A stretch of DNA of 64,000 nucleotides, from assembly GCA_001692895.1 (NCBI GenBank), contig KV748179.1, positions 3,857,222 through 3,921,221 on the forward strand, read 5' to 3'. The notes below the pieces were generated by a model. That model had not been told where the DNA came from, made no database searches, and saw nothing but the letters and a program-made list of their open reading frames with translations. The translations under genes and the position numbers were made by a program. Shown here one piece after another: positions 10,375 to 20,028 of the stretch. This DNA comes from Cenococcum geophilum 1.58. Taxonomy: Eukaryota; Ascomycota; Dothideomycetes; Gloniales; Gloniaceae. Numbering within the stretch: the first letter of the stretch is position 1; each line of letters starts with the position of its first letter.

Positions 10375-12099
10375 TCAAAACCCGTCACTATCCGCCCTAT
10401 GAGGCCCAAACACCAACTGGCGTTTCACAGAGATAGTGAGTGTATATCCGCGCATTCGAGTCCCCTGCTGCCCAACATCTGGTAACGGGCCTTGTCTAGC
10501 CGCAGCAGTGACCAGCTTGTTCAGCCCCAGAAGCTTCGAAGCACGATCAGTCTTGCCCGCGTAGCCATCCCAGTAGCCGGTAGAATTGTACAGCCCTTCC
10601 GCTGTTCCCTCTCCATACCCGCTCATTTCATCCCCGGTCAGGACATCACACCAAGGAATGTTCTTCCCCTTGAGGACCCCGAAAACTATGAAAAACGGCT
10701 CTGACTTTGGGCCGCCTCGAACTTCTAGAATCCTCACGGCGAGATGAGTCAGCTCGTGTAAGATGAACTTGCCTCCAACGGGATCCCATTTGTCCTCCGA
10801 CTCGACCTTCGGGAAGACTTCGCAAATCGAAAAATTCTGCCCGGTATCCTGAACAAGCTTTACTCCAAATACTTGCAGGTCGTACTCGTGCGACCAGAGC
10901 GGCCTCCATTCGGCGGAATCTGACGTTCCTTGGATTACGTAGATTGTCGAATACTCAAATGTTTGCATCTGGTCCGCTGGAAGGAACACCACATCGTGTG
11001 CGAGAACTCGACCAAATAGCCAACGGTTATTTGGTATTTTCCGTAAGGTGATGCAAAGAAGCTCGTCGTTCATCTCTCTTCGACAGTAAAGACAAGCTAG
11101 ATAATCCTCGCCTGTACCTGTCCGTCTAAGTGGCAGCCGTATGCGTAAGCCTCTGCTGGTAAGATTTGGTGGGTCTTCCCAGATAGTCTGACGTTGGCCG
11201 GGTGTTGGTGGGCCCGGGAGGGAGCCGAAATCAGCAGGAGAGCTGTGGAGGAGCTCTGAGAATTGCCAGGTCCTCCGAGAATGGCCTTCGGGGTTCCCGA
11301 ATTCTTGAGGAGAGCTTGCTAACAGTCCACGGTGGGCCCAGGATGCCTGAGGATACTGTGCTGACCAGGCGAAAAGAGTGTAGTCTTCCGAATTCCTCAT
11401 GATCTCTTCTTGGAGGCGAGTAAATGCCCTTGGTCCTCCTTCTCCGTACAGCAGCGGCATGTTGACGTTAAATAAACCGATGAGGCAGTACGCCATGTCT
11501 TCGGGCCTTGTGGTGGTCCTCATAGATGCCCAAGACATTCTCTGCGCAACATTGCAAGTCCATGGCTCATCACCTCTCAGCACCCGTATGTCAATTCCGG
11601 TTATTTTTGACACTTCTTCCTGAAGGCTCAACTTCGTTCCGAGCTCATTCCAATTCAAGTCATAAAACTCCACAATCGAAGGTGCGATCAGCTCTTGAAG
11701 CGTCCATCCTCTCGTAAACCACCTGCTTGACTTGAGCGTCTCAAGGTATTGGAGGTCCAGTCCGTCAGCCTCTAGGGTGGCATCTTCGAGGTAAGCATAA
11801 CAGATCTGAGCATTTTTATACCAGTCGTACATCGAATTGATAGCTTCCGAGAGCTCAGCGCTACTGGACTTGTCAATACAGCATGTGTCTATCCAAGCGT
11901 ATTTGAAGCCATCTCGAGCAGCCTGAGCGCAGCAGCTTTTGATTTTGGCGAGCCCCTTCGATTGCTTGACGATGGGTCCTTGCATATCTTTGAAGGACAC
12001 TTCTTCGTCGCCCCACATATGTGATAGGATCACATACTCGGGGGTCTGGTCATCGCCGAATTCCTCGAGCTGCAGGGTTATAGAGTTTATTAAACGCAT
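10375..12099 (-). CDS. HET-domain protein (heterokaryon incompatibility type)
   Basis: An intact intronless frame of 574 codons. The N-terminal third is a HET domain: the start MRLINSITLQLEEF is the usual beginning for this family, then PEYVILSHMWGDEEVSFKDM (about residues 20-40), YAWIDTCCIDKSSSAELSEAINSMY (given here in part: WIDTCCIDKSSSAELSEAI), RGWTLQELIAPSIVEFYD, RPEDMAYCLIGLFNVNMPLLYGEG in part (MAYCLIGLFNVNMPLLYGEG). ATG 12099 is preferred because the 20 extra upstream codons begin at a GTG. The C-terminal 300 residues show no NACHT, WD40 or ankyrin repeats that I can see. HET domains in known cases trigger cell death on contact between unlike strains; no partner gene is visible next to it. 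It stands alone at the edge of the repeat-rich part. Confidence 0.9.
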   Translation of the reverse strand: MRLINSITLQLEEFGDDQTPEYVILSHMWGDEEVSFKDMQGPIVKQSKGLAKIKSCCAQAARDGFKYAWIDTCCIDKSSSAELSEAINSMYDWYKNAQICYAYLEDATLEADGLDLQYLETLKSSRWFTRGWTLQELIAPSIVEFYDLNWNELGTKLSLQEEVSKITGIDIRVLRGDEPWTCNVAQRMSWASMRTTTRPEDMAYCLIGLFNVNMPLLYGEGGPRAFTRLQEEIMRNSEDYTLFAWSAQYPQASWAHRGLLASSPQEFGNPEGHSRRTWQFSELLHSSPADFGSLPGPPTPGQRQTIWEDPPNLTSRGLRIRLPLRRTGTGEDYLACLYCRREMNDELLCITLRKIPNNRWLFGRVLAHDVVFLPADQMQTFEYSTIYVIQGTSDSAEWRPLWSHEYDLQVFGVKLVQDTGQNFSICEVFPKVESEDKWDPVGGKFILHELTHLAVRILEVRGGPKSEPFFIVFGVLKGKNIPWCDVLTGDEMSGYGEGTAEGLYNSTGYWDGYAGKTDRASKLLGLNKLVTAAARQGPLPDVGQQGTRMRGYTLTISVKRQLVFGPHRADSDGF

Positions 12100-13449
12100 G
12101 GTAACAGGGTCGCAGTTGAAAGAAGAGTTTAATGAATGAAATATCGGCCTTGGGGTCACTATGATCCCTTCTTCAAGTTGATGTCAAGAGTGAAGGTTCC
12201 AGGTTCGAAATCTGAACCTCTTGTGAAGAACGAGGATGACTCAGTTCTCTAAGCCAGTAGGCTTTCGAGCCTCTTGCAATTAGGAAGCTCTTAATAGAGG
12301 CTATCTAGCATGCTATGATTATAAAGCTGCTGTTCTCCAGCGTTTCGTCTAAGACACGGAACACGTGTCGCGAGAGCCTCGTGAAAGTCTGGCCAGTGAA
12401 CAGCGCAGTGGCTTGGTATATGCGAACTGGCGTGGCAGACAGAAGGAGGTGAGAGAAAATTGACGAGTTCATCGCTGATTGGTGGTTGAAAATACACTCT
12501 AACTAATTGAAGCGAGTCGGACAGGCTCTTAATAAATCCGCGTTGCTCCACAGTCTGTTTCAGTAGGTGCTTGGTGTATGCGCTGGAAGTGGAGGGAAAG
12601 CCTTGGATATTTCTCTTCAAGCTCTGAGAGACCCCGACAATCTAGGTGAGGCGTGAGATTACCATCGGCGTGGCAAGTTGTACACGTTGCTCGCCATATT
12701 GAGTTTACTACATACGGGACGAATTCTTATGCTGCGCATCCGGCATATTGTAGAGTCAGAGAAAATAGCGGTGCGAACATAGGTATCAATAAGAACGAAT
12801 AAATTTTAGGTGCGAAGATACTCGTACGTAAAGTTTATTTTCCCCAGATCCACTAACGCCGCCGGACCTGACGAGGCACTTTTTTAAACCTCTATTGGCC
12901 AATAAAGAGAAGTAACTTCAACCCTACGGCATGACCCACTATCCCAATGGGAGTTTCAAGTTGGGGTGCAAAATATGGTACCAATATATCAACAATACTT
13001 ATTCTCTTCCGGATTTTCTTTACCCTCTCCATTCCACATTTGCATGAATCTAGACTTTTAATTTAAGTTGCGGTTTTGCTTCCCTACCACCTCCTTACTA
13101 ACTGCATCTACGGATCCACGATCTAAAAGACGAAAGATTTTTGTACCTCTAACAAAGGTCTAAAAACAAGACCACCACGTTAATGTATATATTTAGGTTA
13201 TTTAAATTAGCAGTATTTATCTCTTTAGCGTCCCCTTTTCTCCTATATAGACATATTACACTATACGGCACCTCTAATATATGTACCGCCCTTGAGCATA
13301 GCGAGGTATAAGGCCTCTCAGCTGCGAAAAGTTAGACTATTATAAAAATAATTATAATATATAAGAATTCTTTTACTTACTATTAGGCTTCTAACGTCTT
13401 AGCTTAAAGAAATTTTCTACGGTAAATACAATTAGTATATATAAAATTT
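12100..13449. other. Upstream region of the HET gene, turning AT-rich
   Basis: The first half has ordinary composition and must hold the HET gene promoter. From about 13,180 the sequence becomes AT-rich with many TA steps, like RIP-mutated repeat debris. A 109-codon frame on the minus strand (12291-12620) has no recognisable motif and is not called. Confidence 0.4.
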
Positions 13450-13600
13450 GGTATGGAAATAACCCATTTAGTTACCTAAATATTTTGGGAAATAGGGCTA
13501 AATTTCGGTATACCGAACTATTTTAACTAGTATATACTAAACTAAACCAATAAGGGCATTTCCCATACCATATATATTCCCAAACGGGTTATCCCAAACC
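13450..13600. mobile_element. Possible small TIR element (MITE-like, 151 bp)
   Basis: The two ends are imperfect inverted repeats: the left end reads GGTATGGAAATAACCCATTT and the reverse complement of the right end reads GGTTTGGGATAACCCGTTTG, with further similarity (GGGAAAT) inside. No target duplication is evident. It encodes nothing. It could be a MITE or only an old foldback. Confidence 0.4.
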
Positions 13601-14043
13601 GTGGTGAGGCATATTCTTTAGTTCAATAATTAGTGTCCGTGACGGACTGACGATATTCAGTCACTGACGCTTTTGATTTTCGACACTTATTGATGCTTTC
13701 AGACAGTGTGCTATAGCATGCGACAATCTGCGGTAATATGGCAAAAGACTTTTTTGTATTGCAATTTAAGACCTAAGTGTCATGGGAGGTCGTACAGACC
13801 GTGTGAGGACAGGTTGTTAGTGAGTAGGAGGTTATTGTATTCGTTTTCTAATGCTACTTGGCTATATACTACTTGTGCTAGGCCCACGTCGTGCCTTTTC
13901 CTGCTGTCGACCGGGTCGGCTTTGCTTACCCTGTTTCAGTTGTCTACCACCCTATGGCTCACCACCTGTTTCTGTTGCCTGCACCTACACCATGTATTCA
14001 TAGTCTCATTTTCTTCATAGATCAATCTACACACGAGTCCGTT
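13601..14043. other. Spacer before the TIR element pair
   Basis: No supported gene. The 104-codon plus-strand frame at 13706-14020 has no family motif and a composition unlike the proteins of the housekeeping block. Confidence 0.35.
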
Positions 14044-14829
14044 CAGGCTTGCTAATCAATCAATTCAATTCAATTGAGGCCTTGAATTGATTGAATTGAA
14101 AGCTTTGTAAGCAGAAGGTTCAATTGATTGAATCAATATTGAAACGATTGCAACTAATTGCAACTACATAGTAGTTAGTAATTATCACGAGTCTTGGCAT
14201 GGTGTTGATGCAGGAGGACCTACCTGGTGACACCCAGACCGCTTTCTACCNTNATTTCTGTCGCTCCTGCCATNAATATAGGCCTATCGNGAGTCNTGGN
14301 ATGGTGTTGAGTTACCATCCTGCTGTGTATTTTCTGTTCCTTCCTTCCGCGGTCGCCTTNGTATTGCCATCTAAGCTNTNATCGGANGTGTGCTNGGGGC
14401 CGGTAGGGACGGTATNATCAGAACGAGCTGTAGAGAGTGTTNAGGTATTCGTTTGGCNATCATCTNACGCGTTGGAAGCCATGGNGGTAATAGAATTGAT
14501 ATTGTCAATAGGCAGGTCTAGCAGTAAAACTCTTCTTACCTGCCAAGACTCTGGCGATGATGTGACAGTGTAAACAACGGGTGATACTCGGGTAAACAAT
14601 TTTTGGTGAGGGAGACTAAGAAAAATAAGGGTTAGAGCATTATTATATGTTATGTTCAGCATATTTCTATATAATATTAAAAGTTTCAATATTTATCAAT
14701 CAATTCAATTCAACTAGAACCTCTATATTGATTGATGCCAAGCCAGCGAGCTCTTGGTTGAGAATTGATTGAGTCTTGGCATTAAATTCAATTCAATATT
14801 GAAGCCTGGGTGATTGATTAGCAAGCCTG
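14044..14829 (+). mobile_element. hAT-like non-autonomous TIR element, copy A
   Basis: The element starts CAGGCTTGCTAATCAATCA and ends with the inverted form of the same 19 bases, which defines the termini. Its left 175 bp match the right end of copy B in inverted orientation, and its right 300 bp match the left part of copy B. The motif GTCTTGGCA occurs several times in both orientations near the ends, like transposase binding repeats. It codes for nothing recognisable. Many N characters lie at 14,251-14,485. The C-A-G-start terminus resembles hAT elements, but I find no clear 8-bp target duplication, so the superfamily is tentative. Confidence 0.65.
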
Positions 14830-15908
14830 AGTGTTGATCCGAAGTCCGTGCGTAGATTTCAGGAAAGCAGAACTCGTGTATTGATGGATCTATGAAAGAA
14901 AAGAGACTATATATACATGATGCAGATGCAGGAACCAGGGGAGGGGTGCGTAATCGGGGGTAGGTGGTCGAGTCAGGTAGGGGTAGGTACTGAGTCAAGG
15001 GGTAGGTAACTGAGTCGGGTGACAAGACAACCTGATTCAGGTCGACACTGAGTCCATTCGACACCTGCCTACGCCTTGTAGACCCTGCTTCCCTAACACT
15101 AAGACTCATCAACTTCTGGCAGGTGAACAGTGTAACCCAAGCGCTGTTCAATATCCTGAAAAACTTTGTCGATAGGAGTGACGTATGTAAGGTCATTGTA
15201 TTTGTCCGTAGTACGGTCTCTGAGTCGCAGAGCTTCGGAATGTTTCGCCCACCTCTACATGCACCTGGAAGGCCGAGCCTGAAATGACATAAAGCGGCTC
15301 TGCCGGTGGCGTATCGCCCCTAGTAGTAGAAGTCGAGGACATTGAAATGACGGAGTCGAATGAATCTTAAATCGGATATCGTAGGTTGTGAATAGGAGTG
15401 AGATAATTCGAGGTTTACTAGGGTGGCTGGCTGTCGAAATCAGACTCTGCACCTATACGTGGTGACGGCTACGAACCTGCGGTCTTCGAAGTTCAGACTC
15501 AGCAGAGCCAACGCAGAGACGTCGCACAGCGTGCGGGTAGGACCTGGTGGTTGTTGAAACGTCGGGGCGGTAGTGAAAAGTTTTCACATGGGATGGTGAG
15601 ATCTCGAAAACCACTACTGTTGGTACCCCTTCACAAAATAACAGCTACTACGTACTCTTAGTCCAAGCACCTGTGTAATCCTCATGGATACGATGCGGAT
15701 TCCAATGTCCCCCGACCCTCAATTGAAAGCATCGACGACCTCACATCGACGGACGAGCGATCGAACGAACGAACTGCACACCCCTTCCCAATCCCCAGGG
15801 CGATCGCCCGCAGCTTGTGATCAATCGCCGTCAGCACCATATTCTGCCTGGCAGCCTGGATCACAACTCCACGATTTACCTTGTCTCTTCCCTACGACTG
15901 GTCACCCT
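14830..15908. other. Unique spacer between the two inverted TIR copies
   Basis: This 1.1-kb stretch is not shared by the two elements. It has several frames of 60-157 codons on both strands with no recognisable motif. If the flanking inverted copies ever acted together, this segment would be their cargo, but nothing in it supports a gene. Confidence 0.4.
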
Positions 15909-17209
15909 TAGGTTTGCTAATCATTCAATGAGGCTTCGGTGTTGAATTGAATTGAATGCCAAGACTCAATCAATTTTCAACTAAGAGCTCGCGGGCTTGG
16001 CAACGTATTCAATCTGGAGGTCCTAATTGAATTGGGTTGATTGAAAATATTGAAGCTTTTGATATTATAGAAATATACTAAAGTTCATATGCAATGATGC
16101 CCTAAACTCTATTTTTCTTAGTGTTCCTCGTTAAAAAAGTTTATCCGAGTACCTGTTATTTACCCCGTCATACTGCCGCCAAAGTCTTGGCAGGTAGGGT
16201 TTTGCTAGCAGATTCGCCCATTAACAATATCAACTAGAATTATATCGTTAGACCCCGAACGTATATTTAGCCNCATGGGCTTGATATAATTGAAGCTTCA
16301 ATGGCGGTAGGATCGTGGGACAAGGAAGGCATAATTGATATAGTAGATGACAGACTTGCTGATAAGCAAGCAAGCAAGCAAAACACCCCTCTGCTTGCTT
16401 GATTGCCCGATTTGGAGGCCCTCCGCTTGCTTGCTTGCTTGTTAATTGCTTGCCAAGACAGTATAGAATCTGAAGTTGTATAGAAAATCCGCTATGGCTT
16501 CGCCCAGCAGCAGTATATTGCCCACTAAGCTCCTCCACGATCAATCAATTGTAGTATAAGCTCATTCGCGCGGCTCGGAGGCAGTCTATGAGGTAGACGC
16601 GGTAAAGGCAGCGCGTATATCGCGATCTTGGTGTGGTGTAGAGGATCGAAGAAGAAAGCTGCGCGAGACTTTAGGTGCGCGGAAACCCGTTTTTAAATAG
16701 GCTTAGCGATTGCCTAAAAGGACTTGTTTGCACTATTTGCATTGCCTTGGCCATTAGAAATTAACTCTAAAAACACTGAAGGTCTATTACCAACCACCGC
16801 TACTACTAAATTAACTATATACAAGCAATAAACAAGCAAGCAGGGTTTTGCTTGCTTATCAGCAAGTCTGGGTAGATGGGCAGTTGAAGCGCTCGCAGAA
16901 GGAAGGAACAGGACATACACGGCAGGAAGGTGACTCAACACCATGCCAAGACTCGCGATAGGCCTGTGTTGAGGGCAGGGGCGAGAGGAACGACGGTAGA
17001 AAACGACCTAGGCGTTGGTGGGTAGGTCCTCCTGCATCAACACCATGCCAAGACTCGTGATAGTTACTAACTACTACGCCAGTTGATTTAGTTGCAACCG
17101 TTGCAATATTGATTCAATCAATTCAATCAATTGAGCCCTCTGCTTACAAAGCTTTCAATTCACCAACTCGAGGCGTCAATTGAATTGAACTGAATGATTG
17201 GCAAGCCTG
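15909..17209 (-). mobile_element. hAT-like non-autonomous TIR element, copy B (inverted)
   Basis: This is a second copy of the element at 14,044-14,829 in opposite orientation. It starts with a mutated terminus (TAGGTTTGCTAATCATTCA) and ends ATGATTGGCAAGCCTG. It is about 515 bp longer than copy A, mostly because another TIR element is inserted at 16,351-16,870. The GTCTTGGCA motif is again repeated. Flanks GTCACCCT and GTCGGCCG agree at 5 of 8 positions, only weakly suggestive of a target duplication. Confidence 0.65.
16351..16870. mobile_element. Nested TIR element inside copy B
   Basis: The ends are inverted repeats: CAGACTTGCTGATAAGCAAG on the left and CTTGCTTATCAGCAAGTCTG on the right, with runs of the tetranucleotide CAAG/CTTG next to them. 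GTAGATG occurs directly outside the left end (16,343-16,349) and one base outside the right end (16,872-16,878), which looks like a target duplication of 7-8 bp. It has no recognised coding content. The termini resemble those of the host element, so both may depend on one transposase family. Confidence 0.6.
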
Positions 17210-18480
17210 GTCGGCCGCCAAAGCAGCAAGACGTTGTAGCCTAATTGGGCAACCCCCATTTCCTGATGCAGAAAAACTAGAAAGTAAATAACTTTAAATG
17301 GGTTTTTTTACTTTATTATATTTATAAACAAAGTAAGTATATAGTAAATATATTAATATTAAATAAAATTATTTTATATTAAAAAAGATAACTGAAAGTT
17401 TCGGATTACACGTAAGACGATAGGCTCTACGCCACCCAAGCCAAACATACCAAAAAGGTAAGCGAGTGACTGGCAAGTTGCACGCTGTGCGGAACATTAT
17501 ATATAAGCGAGGTGACTCCATTACATGTCATTCTTAATTCCATATAGCCTTCTGCTGCTGCCAGCACATTCGAATAAATCTACTTTGAACGTTTCTTATG
17601 GTAAGCTCCACTACGATCAGTAACGCTTTGTTGAAGGCCTAACTTCCACCATGCATTATTTGATAATAGAGTGAATGGTTTAAGCATCTATTTGCACCTA
17701 TAGCACTCTATCCTGCAGTCTGGCCTTTTCCTCGTTCGCCAATTCAACGAAACGAAACGGTATTGTCTTGAGTTAGTGAGGCGAAGAGTTGAGTGGTTCT
17801 CAGATTCCTTGATAGATGGTACTGAGCGAATGGATGCAGGCTGTTTGGCGCGGAGGAGTTGTTATATTTATGACGGCTGTAGAGATGTTGTGGTCACTGC
17901 CAGGCAAACGCTGACTTCTGAGAAGAAGGTGACTACTCGAACGAGAGGAAAAACGACATGGGAAGTGAGTACTGGCAAGAAAAGCTATTCGGTTAGTTGG
18001 ACTCGTAGTTAGTTATCGATTCGTGCAATCCAACGTCATCAGACATTAGAAAGCTTATGCTATTTCTAACGAAAATAACCTCAACAGCGTTTCTTTGCAA
18101 ACTGTACCCTAGCGCGTCTATCCACGATAGTCGCCTCGGTTCATCAGCAGATGATTAATTGGCGCAAAGGAAGCCATTGCTGACGCGATCGACACGTTCC
18201 ACGCCCTGATTATCAAAAATACCATCCCCAAACTAGGGTATATCTTATTCAGCTCTCTAATCACTCCAGACATTCCACGGCAGGGTCGACTATCTTTCCG
18301 CTATGCCATCGGCTCGAGAATCAGTGAGTTAGCTTCGCGTTCGGACGAGTCGGTACACCGCTCGCGCGTGGTCGGTCTTTCGGTCTTCCGATTTGTCAGC
18401 GGACCTAGACCGCTAGTGAGCGTTATAGTGATGACTATTGTGACTTGTTCCTCCCAAAAAAAATTCATAGTATCTGACCG
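17210..18480. other. Intergenic stretch, partly AT-rich, no supported gene
   Basis: 17,290-17,400 is strongly AT-rich. A 78-codon plus frame at 17,776-18,012 and a piece around 18,170-18,270 have coding-like composition, but no motif is recognised and no start or splice pattern supports a gene. Confidence 0.4.
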
Positions 18481-19204
18481 CAGTGCTCTTATCAATATTC
18501 AGTATTGGTCAGTGATTATTGAACATTGACGTTCAATATTCAATATTTAATATAATATGCTCAATATTGGAGAACATATAATAGCCAGCCCTATCCCTTG
18601 CACCGATATCGTCCTTAGAGGTGCGGCCCGTGCACGCGATCAAGAACATCAACTTCCTCGCGTCAGGTCGTAAATAAATAACTTTATTAATTAAATACAC
18701 CACTAAAATGGTGCGCAATTATATATCCAATGACATAGATCTTGTGTAGCCTACTTAATATATTATTTCCGAAAATTGGGTCGCAAAACGCCACTGCTTC
18801 GGGCTCTGGCACTTGCTCCTTTTGAGAGCTCTAGTAATGCGGCAGAATAACTTATCGCCCGTGTATGCACTTCATTGATTGGTGCGCACGGGCCACAGCC
18901 CTAAGGACGCAGTTATCGGTGCAAGGGATAGGTTCTACCACCCTAAATACTAAAAAGACGTACTACACCATAATACCACAATAAGGTATATAAAGGTTAT
19001 AGGGCAACGTAAGATGTCTGTTTTGGACGCGAAATGTCTGTTTTATGCGATGTTTGGGCGTACGTATGGGCCAAGGCTCGATTGTATCATTAGGTGCGCG
19101 GTTCGCAACTTAATATTTGAATGGAGGCTTGGCAAAATATTCAATATTCAATATTCAATATCAACACGGCCTCATACTGATATTAAATATTGATAAGAGC
19201 ACTG
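18481..19204. mobile_element. hAT-like TIR element with diverged 8-bp target duplication
   Basis: The element begins CAGTGCTCTTATCAATATT and ends with the inverted form AATATTGATAAGAGCACTG. The 8 bases outside each end, TCTGACCG and CCTGGCTG, agree at five positions and differ at three, all by transitions, as expected for a RIP-altered 8-bp duplication. CAG-start TIRs and 8-bp duplications are typical of hAT. Inside, a second inverted pair (about 18,588-18,640 and 18,880-18,937, sharing TCGGTGCAAGGGATAGG) makes the whole element a large foldback. No transposase is encoded. Confidence 0.68.
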
Positions 19205-19687
19205 CCTGGCTGGTTAATGGCGGGATATAATAATCTGCATGTATGCTTCGCGTTGATAGCTACAGGCTCTCTTAAAGTGTGCGAAGGACGAGATTAAAAG
19301 ACCGAGCCTGAAGGGTAGAACCCCTGCCACACGCCCTAGTAGAAATGGCTAGAGGAATGGTATTGGTGAGTATATTCTGAACGGTAGGGTCTTAGTTATC
19401 TGGCTAACTTATGTACTGACTGTATTGGACATTGAGTACACCCATCACCAGCGCCATGGTATATTCCAGTCCCAGTGCTCTAGTTCCTAGCATAAGAAGT
19501 GTCCATGTTTGTCCAGCTCTCAATAAACTCTACCACAGACTAAATTGACCCGAAAGCACCTTTCGTCAGAGACTAGTGTCGAAGGATCGAAACTAAGGGG
19601 AAATTTAGAGCTACATTAGACTCATTGTTGTGAAAGAACGGAATATTTTTGGTAGGAAGGTATAGCACTGTGCGATGGGCGCCTTTA
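19205..19687. other. Intergenic spacer, nothing recognised
   Basis: This stretch lies between two DNA-transposon relics. No open frame over 60 codons and no repeat structure was seen. Confidence 0.4.
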
Positions 19688-20028
19688 GGGTATGTTCGGT
19701 TGCAAGTTCAGGTCAGAATGAGGACTTCAGAATGGAATTGATCTGGAGCTCCAATCTGATTCTGAGGCGACTGTTCGGTTGAATTTCAGTTCAACTTGAC
19801 TTCAGCCACAAATTTTTGATGTTCCTCTGACCGCCCAAAAAACACGCTAAAACTAGGCGCACTTTACCATATATGGAATCTGAACTGAGGTCTTGGCGTC
19901 AGTTCAAATTGTACACGTCCGTGCAACCCGTAGAGCCACAGACGCGTGTCAAATCGGGAAGGAACGCGTTCATTTTGCCGGACTTTCAGTTCAGATTTAA
20001 TCTGACGCTTTTGCAACCGAACGTAGCC
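19688..20028. mobile_element. PIF/Harbinger-like MITE (341 bp)
   Basis: The element begins GGGTATGTTCGGTTGCAA and ends TTGCAACCGAACGTAGCC, an inverted repeat of 18 bases with two mismatches. It is flanked on both sides by TTA. A G-rich terminus containing TGTTCGGTT together with a TTA target duplication is the signature of Tourist-type MITEs of the PIF/Harbinger superfamily. More inverted similarity continues inward (CAGTTCA motifs). It encodes no protein. Confidence 0.72.

Noticed and set aside
12195..12240. T-loop-like phrase GGTTCGAAATCTGAACC, as a possible tRNA
   Set aside because: No acceptor stem, anticodon arm or D-arm could be placed around it.
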